DNA from: Apodospora peruviana
Taxonomy: Eukaryota > Ascomycota > Sordariomycetes > Sordariales > Lasiosphaeriaceae
Direction: 5' to 3'
Assembly: GCA_033439685.1 (NCBI GenBank)
Contig: JAUEDM010000005.1
Span: 558,001-622,000, forward strand
Length of the DNA: 64,000 nt
Shown here: piece after piece, positions 42,812 to 53,330 of the stretch
How the letters are laid out: each line of letters opens with the position of its first letter
Position numbering within the stretch: position 1 is the stretch's first letter
Position numbers and translations under genes: made by a program
The notes under the pieces: model-generated
The model's database searches: none
Told to the model about the DNA's origin: nothing
What the model saw: the letters and a program-made list of their open reading frames with translations, nothing else

Positions 42812-45547
42812 ATGGATCCCGGGAGACAAAGAAGCCGCCAATCAAACCATGTCAGAGAGCACGACATCCCGGACTTCAAGGCGCTACCGCTTCTATGGCC
42901 GTTTCTGGCAGTTCTGTTTCTGTTTGTCTGTATCCTCACAATAACATTGGAATACCTGCTTCACACTCTTCCAAACGAAGTGGACCGTAATGCAATACCA
43001 CATGACTCCCCCAACATTCCGGCCAAAAGAGGACATCGGCACCAACACAACACTTCTTCCACGAGCAGTACCTACGTTACCAGTATACTCACAGAGAGAC
43101 GCGGAACTAGTAACTGGCACCCTAACGCGACTTCAGTCAGGACCCCTAGGCGCAGTGCGAGCACACCTGTCATTACCCATACCACTCTCACGACGTCAAA
43201 TGTCATAAGAGCCGCCAATGCCCCTGGTACCAATCCTAATCCCGACCCCATTGCCGATCCCGATCCCATTCCCATTGCCGAACCCGACCCTCGGCCACCG
43301 ACCTTCGTATACGCGAATACTGTCCCAATTACCACCCACATCACTTGGGCTGATAAGTGGTACGGCGAAGCGCAACACCCCTTCGCCAGAACTCCATTGT
43401 TTCCCGGTGAAGATCCAGGTTCGAAATGCATTTACGCTTACCAAGGAATCGTCATAATATCGAATAGCTCTAGTTGCCTGGCATATATTGACAACTGGAG
43501 GTGGCTGCGATAAGGAATATGACGCCTGGTACTCCGGATGACCCTCGAATGTCAATGTCCCACCAGCCGAATGGCCCAAGGAGTTCAGCCCACCCGGCCG
43601 CAATGATCCGAGCCTATACAACTCAATATATAAGTGTATTTTGGGAGGCACCGTGACGTCACATTCCCCGGCCACGAGCATCGAGTGGCCACAGCCGATT
43701 CCAACAAACCCATCTATTCTGATGTTGTATTATGGGGTCTTCAACGAAAGAACGCCCAGCCAAAAACTGAAATGGCCAGACCCGAACGACGATTGGCGAC
43801 ATGGAAATTCAGGACAATTTGCTGACTGGAAATGAAGGGTACTGGCTGACTGACGCGCCAATAATCTCTGTCATATTCAAAACCCGGTATATTCGCAAGC
43901 AAGCAAACGGACCAATCACGGCCGACCCAACAAACTCAGTCAACTTTGCCTAGTGTGTCGGCGAACACCACTATGACCAGCCTTAACCACTACAAGTGAA
44001 AGTTACAATGGAACAAGTGTTACTGGTAAGTACAGGTGAACAAAGCCGAGCTAACTCAGTCATGCTGATTGCTGACCAACAAAGCAGACCCAATGCAAAG
44101 AACAAGCAGCACATCGGGAGACTTCTCTTCAACGGCCTTGAGCGAGAACTTGAATCCAAGTACGGTGATGATACCAAACCAGAGCAGCCAAGATCTATAC
44201 ACTACGCCTGCTTTTGCGCCCACGTCCACGTTCACGCCCACACCAACAAACTTGGTCTGCGCCATGGTTATGCACCAGACATATCCAATAAATATAGCCC
44301 CATTGCCAACTCAACCTGTTGCGTCCAGGAGTCTATGCCCAAGCTTCCAGACCACGTCCACAGCCATAACAACCTGGGAGCCACTATTGGGTGCAGTCAG
44401 AAGCTCAAGCTCAGCAGACTCCTCCTCGGCGTCGTCCCCGCCAAGGTTCCAAGAAACCCCGGTTTCGGTCACCTTTGTGGCGTTCCCTGTCACTCAGCAA
44501 TACGTGACGCTGACGCGATCCACTCTACCAGATGGCAGAGTCACCACCTCTACCGTCACCAGCCGGGTACCGACCTCGATCCTCGTCGAAGTGCCCGCCG
44601 TTATGATTCCCGCGGCCGTCTCTCCTAACCACGCTACGTGACACCCAAGGGCGCCCAACTGCTACAGAGACCGACTACAGCGGCAACGGCGGCGACGTCC
44701 TGCTCATCACGACTCTTATCACCCGGACCGATGAACACGGAATTCAGACTGGAGTGGCTTTGGCCACAATCCCAGCCACGTCCACCCTCCAGACCTTGAC
44801 CGACTCCCAGGGACACCCGACCGCAACAGTGACCAACATCCCCGTGTTCCCACACATGCCTGGCTCCAAATCCGCCGACATCATCCTCGCTAACAAGACA
44901 GCCAACTACTTCCTTGTCTACTTCTTCCCGATCCTGCTGACCGCGCTCCTGCTCATTCCCATCCAGGCTGTCAACGCCTAGAGATCAAGCTGCTTCTGCC
45001 GTACCGCCTTCTCACCAGACCTAATGAACATGGCGGAGACAACGAAGCGTTGTGCATGCGCACCGGCGGGCTAGCAGGCAGTTTCAACGGACTATGCATG
45101 ATCTGGCGACACGGTGACACCCTATCAGTCCTCAGCGATGCACTAGTCATCGCGGCAGTGCTGCTCGTCGCCATAGCAGGTAAAACCGTCGGGCTCAAGC
45201 TCCGGGGCACCTGCACGAGTATCAACATGAGCACCTGCTTCGTCACTGTCGCGGCGTTCTCTCAACCGGCTCGCGTGGCCGAGGCGCTGCTGAGCTTGCT
45301 GATGGTCATCATTCTCGCCCTGGGGTTTGTGTTAGGAAATTGGCGGACGGGAATCGCGGCGCACCCGAGCAGTCTAGCGTCGCTGGGTGTGCTGATGCAA
45401 ATCCCCGAGACCAGGCAAATGCTGACGCAGGCATGTCGTGGGATAGAGATGACTGAGGGGAGGAAGAGCTCGAAATCGAGTATGGATGGGCAGCTGGCTG
45501 AGCGGTTCAGACGTGAATGCAGTGGTATCCGGTTCAGGTTGGGCTGA
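42812..45547 (+). pseudogene. DUF3433 multi-pass membrane protein, several lesions
   Basis: N-terminal cytosolic segment, first helix (LLWPFLAVLFLFVCILTITL), a long Ser/Thr/Pro extracellular region, then DUF3433 core: NKTANYFLVYFFPILLTALL, IKLLLPYRLLTRP, ALCMRTGGLAGSFNGL, SVLSDALVIAAVLLV, VGLKLRGTC and VAEALLSLLMVIILALGFVL. An intron at 43419-43473 joins GEDP to VAWHILTTGGG. Lesions are an in-frame TGA at 43539, frame changes near 43830 (before EGYWLTDAPI), 43950-43986 and 44630, and two extra bases at 44979-44980 just before IKLLLPY. At 44026-44087 a clean GTAAGT..CAG intron remains. The number of breaks rules out a single sequencing error. Function of DUF3433 proteins is unknown. Confidence 0.8.
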
Positions 45548-46790
45548 GTTGGAGTGGACTCGCAGACACGACAACCCAGGGCGGCTGAGGACTACGGAAT
45601 CTTGAGGCTTTGAAGTTTTGACGGCAAACGCGTAATTCGATGCTCACATCAAAGTTACATGTATGGAGAGTGTTGGGAAAAGAAAGCTGAAGAGGTGTGC
45701 GTGTCAATCATCTTGCTCATACACGCAGAAGCGCGGATTCTGAAGTTAATCAGCCGCAATTTATAAACCCCAATTGCAGACCCAGTTTCCAACAAAGAGG
45801 GTTGTGGTAAAAGTAGTCCATGGATGGCTAGCACTGTGTGCTATGCCTCAGGTAATTCTACTGGGGACGAACGCGCAGTTCGAGGGTTCGAATCCCACCC
45901 TAAGCACCACTAGAAAATTAGCCACAAGTTTCGGAGCACTATGTGCTGTGCCTTAGGTAATTCTTCGACGTTGGCAAATTCATTTTTTGTTTTCTTCTCT
46001 TTTTCTCAATCTGGTCAAAAGGCATTTCCCCCCTTGCGTACGGTAGAGAATTCTTTTTTTGAACCTCCCATGAATTCGCCCGTAGAGTGGCTCGGGTTCC
46101 TACCACGGCCTATATTTCATCCGAGGTTACATGCTACCGAAACCTTCGGCCGCTCACATTATACCCAAAATTCCAGGCGGAAGTCGAAAGACTTCAAAGG
46201 ACACTGCTTGATGCGGATGCCGGTTATGATAGTGCCATGCCAGGTGCAGATAGTTTCATGCGTGGGTAACGCGGCGATGTCGTGCATAGCGCGGTCGCTG
46301 AGGGTGGTTACACTGCATATCCCAATCTCAATCAGCAACCAAGCTTCTTCTCCTTGTTTGGTGGCCGTCTTGCCTACCGAATTGTTGACGGTAATACGGC
46401 ATGAGACTGAACACGGACGGGAGGGTTCTCTTGGGCTTTATAATTCGATTAGAATCAGTGTACGGATTAGACTGTAGTGTAGGAGTGTAGGCTCGCAACA
46501 CCACAATCATACCCTCTGGACTAGGTCAAGGTAGCGAGATCAGTTCTGACCCTTGCATCCTGTCATGCATGAGCGCTCCCCAATACCTGGGTGAGACCGA
46601 ACACGCGTATTCCAGCATCCGGACGAGAGAACGAAATGAGGTCGGCAGGGGGACAGGCAATTAAATAACTTGGGTTCCCTTCATGTTTACCAGCATGCCA
46701 CCACCTGGTTTGGTTCCATCCCTTTGATACCTACATACGATACGCAGTCACACAGATCCAGGACCACGGATCGCCAAGTGACATTAAAGT
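45548..46790. other. intergenic with repeat and tRNA-like element
   Basis: Holds a 29-bp direct repeat pair around a box-B-like motif (45831-45964) and the PQQ gene promoter. Other open frames (45941-46477) have no domain. Confidence 0.45.
45831..45964 (+). repeat. 29-bp direct repeat pair flanking a tRNA-like 3' end
   Basis: Copies at 45831-45859 and 45936-45964 differ by three transitions. Between them lies GGGTTCGAATCCC (a perfect pol III box B) followed by ACCCTAAGCACCA, which resembles a tRNA T arm, acceptor strand and CCA. A full cloverleaf cannot be made, so it could be a tRNA pseudogene or SINE relic. Confidence 0.45.
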
Positions 46791-48425
46791 ATGCCTCGCT
46801 GGAACCTCGTTCGCCTCGCGGCGACGGCAGCTCTGCTGCTGTCATCCAGCGTAACCGCAGGAGGTAGCCCTATGCGCGAGAGCCCCTGGCTCGGCTGGGG
46901 AGGCAGCTCCCTGAACACCCGATTCGCGTCCACCAACACCAAGATCTCGTCGTCCAATATCGCCAATGTAAGAGTGCACTGCCAGATCCCCTTCAAAGGC
47001 GGCGTCAGCGCGGCAGCCACTATCCTCGACGGCATCGCCTACTTCCCAGCATGGAACGGCAGCCTTGTAGCTCTGGATTATACCTTCTGCAAAATAAAAT
47101 GGCAAATCAACGTGACAAAGCTGGTCAACGACTTCGCGCCGTCGACGCCCATTCAGGATGCGCTCATCGTCCCGGTATCGCGAACCACGCCGCAAATCGA
47201 CCCAGCCAACAAAATCATCTACTTCGGCACCTTCCGTTTTGCTATCGTCGTCGCCGCCGACTTGATGACCGGAAAAATCCTCGCTGTGAAGCGCATCCAC
47301 ACCCACCCGCTCGCGCAAATCACGCAGAGCCCGTCCCTGCACGGCGACACGCTCTTCATCGGCACCTCGTCGTCAGAAGAGTCCATCGCGTCTCTTCCTG
47401 CCGACATGAGCGCTAACTACACCTGCTGCAGCTTCGTGGGAAGCGCGGTAGCCCTCCGCTTCAGCCGCAAGACCGCCAAGTTCACCGTGCTATGGGACAT
47501 CCCCATGCTGCCGGCCGACGACCCGAACGACGCGGGCACCTGGTCCGGCGTAGGCGTCTGGGGCAGCGCGCCGGCCATCGACCTGAAACGGAACCAAGTC
47601 TATTACGCCACGGGGAACGTGTATTCCGTGCCCGACAGGTTCCTGCCTTGCACTGCTGATCCCACGCACCCTTCCTGCGCGCTTCCGGCGCGCGTGTGGC
47701 AGGAGTCCGTCCTCGCGCTGGACATGAACACCGGCCGCGTGAAATGGCTGCGCCAGCTTGGTCCGCTCGACAGCTGGACCGTCGCGTGCACCATCCCGCC
47801 GATCAATACCAATCTGTGTTTCGGGACTCCCGGGCCGGACGCGGATTTCGGCATGGCGCCCGCGTTTGTGCCTAGCGGAGGCAAAGGCGGGAAAGATGTC
47901 TTGCTCATCGGGCAGAAGAACGGGAATCTGTTTTCGTTGGCGGCGGAAACGGGAAAGGTCGAGTGGGCGACAGCGACGGGGCCGGGCGGGACTGGTGGTG
48001 GGCTGAGCTGGGGAGTTGCTGTTGATGATAGTCAGCGGGTGTATTTCAGTTTGGCGAACAGCCAGAACAAACCCTGGCGGCCGCAACCTAAGAATGAGAC
48101 TGAGATTACTGGGGGTGCGCACGGCGCTGCGTCGCTTTTGACGGGGAAGTTGTTGTGGGAGACGCCCACGCCGGGGGTCAATTTTACTGCTGGCAGCCCG
48201 CCGACGGTTGTGAGCGATATCGTGATTGCCGCGAGGCAGAATTATGCGAGTGGCGGAGCGCTGGTGGTGCTGAAGAAGGCGACGGGGGAGATATTGCTGG
48301 ATATGCCGCTGGATGCGTATGCTTTGGCTATGGTGTCGGTGTTTGGGCGGTATGTGTTGTTTGGGACGGGCCACCACGCTGCGTTTGATGGGTCATTTTA
48401 TGTTTTGGCGGTGCCGGAGTCGTGA
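46791..48425 (+). CDS. secreted PQQ-repeat beta-propeller (quinoprotein-like) protein
   Basis: Intron-less, 544 residues, starting with a signal peptide (NLVRLAATAALLLSSSVTAG). The mature part opens with WLGWGGSSLNTRFAS and then shows successive propeller blades with the PQQ-repeat pattern: GIAYFPAWNGSLVALDYTFCKIKW, LALDMNTGRVKWLRQLG, LLIGQKNGNLFSLAAETGKVEW, AASLLTGKLLWETPTP and GALVVLKKATGEILLDM. A vicinal Cys pair (YTCCSF) recalls the disulfide ring of PQQ alcohol dehydrogenases. The bacterial counterparts oxidise alcohols or polyvinyl alcohol with PQQ; fungal secreted members are little studied. No cytochrome c domain is present. The gene is intact although surrounded by pseudogenes. Confidence 0.88.
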   Translation: MPRWNLVRLAATAALLLSSSVTAGGSPMRESPWLGWGGSSLNTRFASTNTKISSSNIANVRVHCQIPFKGGVSAAATILDGIAYFPAWNGSLVALDYTFCKIKWQINVTKLVNDFAPSTPIQDALIVPVSRTTPQIDPANKIIYFGTFRFAIVVAADLMTGKILAVKRIHTHPLAQITQSPSLHGDTLFIGTSSSEESIASLPADMSANYTCCSFVGSAVALRFSRKTAKFTVLWDIPMLPADDPNDAGTWSGVGVWGSAPAIDLKRNQVYYATGNVYSVPDRFLPCTADPTHPSCALPARVWQESVLALDMNTGRVKWLRQLGPLDSWTVACTIPPINTNLCFGTPGPDADFGMAPAFVPSGGKGGKDVLLIGQKNGNLFSLAAETGKVEWATATGPGGTGGGLSWGVAVDDSQRVYFSLANSQNKPWRPQPKNETEITGGAHGAASLLTGKLLWETPTPGVNFTAGSPPTVVSDIVIAARQNYASGGALVVLKKATGEILLDMPLDAYALAMVSVFGRYVLFGTGHHAAFDGSFYVLAVPES

Positions 48426-49125
48426 TTTTGGATGGAATAGGCCTCGGACGAATGTAGGTATCTTTGGGTTCGGTCCCTCCAGCATACACATGCGCGCAAG
48501 CCCCCCAAATAGCAACGATGACACTTAAAAGGCCAAGTATAATTTCAGGGCTAATCTATACTATTAAGAATGTCTGCTGCCAGTGTAGTACAACTATCGC
48601 ACAAGAAAATCCGCTACGCCTTCTAACCGTAGCTGATCATGGTATCAACCACAAATCATGAACATCCTAATCATTGAAGCGTCAAGATCGTGACTCATGT
48701 TGGCCATAATACTCTACTAAGGTCATTGCTGCGTCACAGTCAAAAAGTTAACAAAATTGCTCGTTCGAAAGGCAGGGCACGTTATCCTCAGGGAAACACG
48801 CAGACCAGCCGGGGTAGTGACGGCTTCATTGAGGATGGCAGCTGAGGCGCGAGACACCCTGTAGCAACTTTTGCAACAACGAGTGCATTTTAGTGGCCTG
48901 AGTCGCATAGGTAGGGATGTTACACGTTAGCTGGTTGTCTGGTTGTCTAGTTGTCTGGGTCAAAATACTATACAGGTGAGAAGTAAGCTTATTGTCTCCC
49001 TTGTTCGCGATAGTGCGCGCTTAGTCAATGTATTCATCCCTGATCTCGGAAATGGAAAACTAACAAACCAAGGAGTGAACAGTGCCTCCGGGCGAAATGA
49101 ATTCCATCCATCCATCCATCCATCA
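48426..49125. other. intergenic, with ATCC microsatellite
   Basis: No supported gene. An (ATCC)5 repeat at 49104-49124 immediately precedes the RNase H-type pseudogene. Confidence 0.45.
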
Positions 49126-49129
49126 GCAA

Positions 49130-50731
49130 GGGTGCAGCAGATATCACAGATTATGCGGATGCATTCAGGGATGCCGCAGAGGCACTCCTTAAGATCGATA
49201 CCGTTCTCGCCGCCAGACAAGCTCTCGTACACCTCGTCACTGTGCTGGACCTCGACAGAGTCGCAGACCCGTTTCATGTGCGGAACATTATCCATTGCCT
49301 CCTGCTGCGTCTTGGCTGCGAGCAGGACTGCTATAATTATATCAAGTGGTGGGCAGTTGGTCACCACGGTGCCACTGCCGCCACCCACCGAAGACGACTC
49401 GGACGTGGATATGCACGACGATACCAGTGCTAGTGACGAAGACACATACCGTCACAGCCAGGAGGACGTGAAGGTGGACGACAACACCCGTACCACCCCA
49501 CCAGACAGTCTCTGGATCCCACCGGCCGACGCTCTCGAGCCGCTGAACGTTTTTTACCTCGACGAAATGAGCCTCAGCCACCTTGTTGTGCTCGCCCTGC
49601 TGAAAACTGCGCCTGCGCCTCAATCTCGAGGCGGAGGAAGCCGATATTCCTCTTCAGCCTGGCGAACTGGCCTCGTCAAAGCTCAAGGAGCTTGAGAGAT
49701 ACGCTTTGTCGTTAGACGATGAGCCACGGGGCCACGTGTACATGCGAAAGCTCTCGGTGACGAGACGGTCGCTGGGAATCCAGGTCGAAGACCTGTTCGT
49801 TGCAGTCCAGGTAGCAAACAGATATTTTTGGGATGCACCGGTGCGCGAGGATAGGCTTCGAACTGACCACCCACCTTCCTTGCCGGCCAACTGGTCGAAA
49901 GGCTCGGCGGCAGAAGCGGTCTGCGTCCTCTGCGAACGTCGATGCCTGCGCGCCTGGCAGGAAACTCGCGGGGCCATCAGCGCCATCGAATCTCGGTTTG
50001 TCGATGGCGGATACGACGATGATAGTTCTCCCGTCTATCTGGAGCCAACGGAGAGTGCCTGTCCGGCGGCTCTGCCCGAGTTCCCGGCCCGTTTTAATCC
50101 TCTGGCCGAAGGCGTGCCCTTTGGGCGCTTGCTAGCCGAGCTGTTTCCGCCGACGAAGGTGATGGGCCCACACGGCGAAGTTGAGCGCTTCGTCCATCGA
50201 GACCAAAACAAGGTTCTGGTGTTCGCGGACGGATCTTGCCGAGGCAACGGCGAGTCTTGGGCCAGAGGTGGCTAGGGGGTCGTTTACGGCCCGGACCCCT
50301 CCACGCAGGTTGCCTCTGGCCGGCTCGAAGAGGAGGGGCCATATGGGCACCGCTATGCTTGTAAGTCCAATCGGACGGAGTTGCGGGCTGTGATTGCGGC
50401 CATGCAGCTGGCTGGGTGGATGGCCGGGGAGTTTGAGTTTCTGGTCATCGCGTGTGATTGCCAGTACGTGGTGGACGGGCCGACGCGATTACTCGGCACC
50501 TGGATAAACAGCGGGTGGAGGCACAAGAGCCGCCAACTTGTGGGGGACAGAGATCTTTGGACTCTGTTGTAGCACGAGGTTGAGCGGTTGGCGGTGGAGG
50601 GGATGGCGGTTGAACTCTGGCACATCAGCCAGAAGTTTAATGAGCATGCGGACAGCGCAGCGTTTGCGGCGACCTCGTTGCCCGCCACTCCTATGTTTTG
50701 CAAGGATGTCTCAATGGCTCCGGGTCCTTGA
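49130..50731 (+). pseudogene. fungal helical protein with C-terminal RNase H domain, broken
   Basis: Three consecutive frames hold one degraded gene. First, ITDYADAFRDAAEALLKIDTV and VRNIIHCLLLRLGCEQDCYNYIKWW, a helical family common in fungi. After a change near 49355 comes PLPPPTEDDSDVD and PLNVFYLDEMSLSHLVVLALL; after another near 49605 (a run of four As) comes RLRLNLEAEEADIPLQP and FVAVQVANRYFW. The last frame ends in a type-1 RNase H domain with all acidic residues: FADGSC (Asp), NRTELRAV (Glu), ACDCQYVV (Asp) and FNEHADSAAF. Two stops interrupt it: TAG at 50273-50275 where the family has Trp, and TAG at 50570-50572. Fusion of the two parts may be native or result from lost gene boundaries. 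Confidence 0.75.
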
Positions 50732-53330
50732 TGGACTGGTACTTTCTCGGGCAGCGCGTATGGAAAGCGAGAGCAGGTTTCGATGAAGTTCCCGCCATGG
50801 CAGACGTCGAAGGTTGGATGGAGATTCGCGAGGGCACTATGAAGTGTCTGAGTCCTGTGCGATTACTGTTTTCCTTGTTTTTGTATGAGTATAATCTTTG
50901 TTGGAGGATTATATATATAATTACTGTTGTTCTTCCCAACAATCCCTCTCCTATTAGCTACGCTGTAGAAGTAACAATCTGCGCATGCCTAGATCGATAT
51001 GGGTTCTCACCGAATACCTGGTACTCAACAGGTCTGGGAACGAGGTTCGAATGGAACCTGGGTGGATGCCGCTGACATGCTCGATTCGATCGAGTGAAGA
51101 CGACAGATCCAAAGCGGGCGAATCGTCTAAGACCGGTTGTCATTGAGCAGACACGCAGCAAAACATATCAACTCATCCAATGACATTACGGAGTTAGCAT
51201 TTTCAGTTTATCATTGGGAGATGCAGGGCTGCGCTAACCGGTTGATCATCTCATCCAAAGGTGAGATCCTCTATAAGTCGACGAGCACGGAACGATCGAG
51301 TCACCATTAGACGTCGCCGAACACCCGTCATGATGGACGTACTTGTCCTTAATCGGCCATGATGATCTCCATTAGATGTCGGTCGATCCTCTCGCAGAAC
51401 TCCCGCCTTCCTTTGCTTTCCAACCAGAAACTCGAGATCATCCATCTATACAGACCCATACACCCGCCCCAGTCGATTTCGGCACAGCCTTGAAGCTGTT
51501 TACCAGCATATAGATCTTGATCTCTCTCTTCGCCGACCTAATCACGAGACAATTATTCTGCTTGAGCATAGGCTGAACTGATGATGTTCTCCTTGCCGTT
51601 GGCCCATCGACAGAAACGACGTCGCGGGGCATGTGCGCTTTATGTCATGCTGCTAGCCGGTGGCACGCAGTCATGTTCCACGATCGACGCCACCAACTTG
51701 AAAGTTTGCCTCGCATCATCCAATCTCTGTCTAACCTTACCCTTTCCACATGGGTTTGCTATGCAGGCGGACGGCTCGGAGGTCTAAATAAACTACACCT
51801 CTACCGGGACTAAAACGACAGTGCAAGCACCTTCCAAGGCGCCGTCTGGACACGAACTCAGCACCGGATGTTCGGTTTAATTGAACGTATATTTCAATTT
51901 CTCTAGTAGCATTTGATACCAGCTCTCATTCGTGAGATTCAGGATCTCGACTATAGGCTTCGGAGTAAAATGAATATTAGATACAACCGGTATTTCTTGT
52001 TCAAACGGGTCTTGTGACTGGAAGTAGCTGGTAGAGGCGTATCTCTCTGTCTGTCCGTCATCACATGTCGTCTCGCTGGAGATAGAGGATCTGCCCGAGG
52101 CAAGGTGGACCTCTGTTGATCAGCAAAAGGCTGCAAGCATATCGTTCCTTGACACAGGTGAAGTGGGTGGAGTTGGTGATCTTTGACTGTCTTTACGTAG
52201 CGTGGAAAGAGGAGGCTCAACGGTCAACATGTGCGAGCACGCTAACATTTCTCGCCGCAAGTGAAGCCAGGATCTGTTAGTGAACAGGTTCTCCGTCAGC
52301 ACGTTACGGTCTAGCCCCCAAAAAGATAGGGGTTTGCATATTCCCCGCTTCCAGGTTCAGCAAGGATCTAGAAAAAATACGAAAAGAAAAGAAACTCCAC
52401 ACCATGCTTGGATTGTAAGCAAATCCAAGTCTCTTGAGAAAGAAGAAAGCCCACATAACACTTTTTTTTTTCTCTTTCATCTGACATTTCGGATTCCAAA
52501 CTGTTGAAAGTCGGTGGATGATTCGACTTTCAGTTGTGAGTTTCCACGCGTCGTCCTTTTCCCCCGAGGTTTGGGGCGGCGGTTGAGGGCGTGCACGGGC
52601 AATTTTTACGAGTTCTTGGCGCGCCAAGATCAGTCGAGGCCCCGTCCTCGGGCAACATGGCACCCTCGCCCATTGGCCCGTTGAGCCGTACCTGCGCTGG
52701 CGACAGGGGTAGGTCAGGGTCCAAAAGGAAAATTAATTTCGTTAGTCTATCGATCTGCCCTTGTTCCCATGGTTCTGGCCTAGCACCGCCCAGCTCCGGG
52801 TGCGCCTTCTGTCGACAGTCGGGCTGGAAATAGCGCCGGCCGTGCGAACCATTGTCGAGGGCGCGTCACGGCCAAGGCTCATTTGCTGTGAATTCTCGGG
52901 CACTTCTGGGTCGTGGATGACAACATCGGTTCCGGGCTGTTGGTCTTGCCTGGAGCCCCCGGAAGCGGAAGGTGAGACTGGTGAGTCGCGAGGTACCGAG
53001 TACATCCCCCAGACGACGACAAAGGGATGTCGGGAAGGTACGGGGTACGGATGCTGCATGCAGTCGAGGACTCGAGGCAACCGCTAGTGCGGTCCAGATT
53101 TGGTCTGGCTCGTGGGGCTGAAGGAGCATTTCGACTGCTGAACCCGGGCAAGAGCACGATGTGACCGGTGGTTCTTGTCCTTTAAGACCGCGCAGATCCT
53201 TCGCGTCCGCGTCCGGCGGGGATGGGACCTTTCCTCCCTTCCCCACGATGTGCGAGTGAAAGCCGGAATATTCCACTTTTGTCGCCGCGTCTTGTTTGCA
53301 TCGCAGTCCCTCTTTAGACATATTTTCACG
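50732..53330. other. gene-poor 2.6-kb stretch
   Basis: No open frame has a domain. A T10 run (around 52464) and the GC-rich GH55 promoter are the only visible features. Minus-strand frames at 52866-53843 are the reverse of the GH55 gene and its promoter. Confidence 0.5.
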
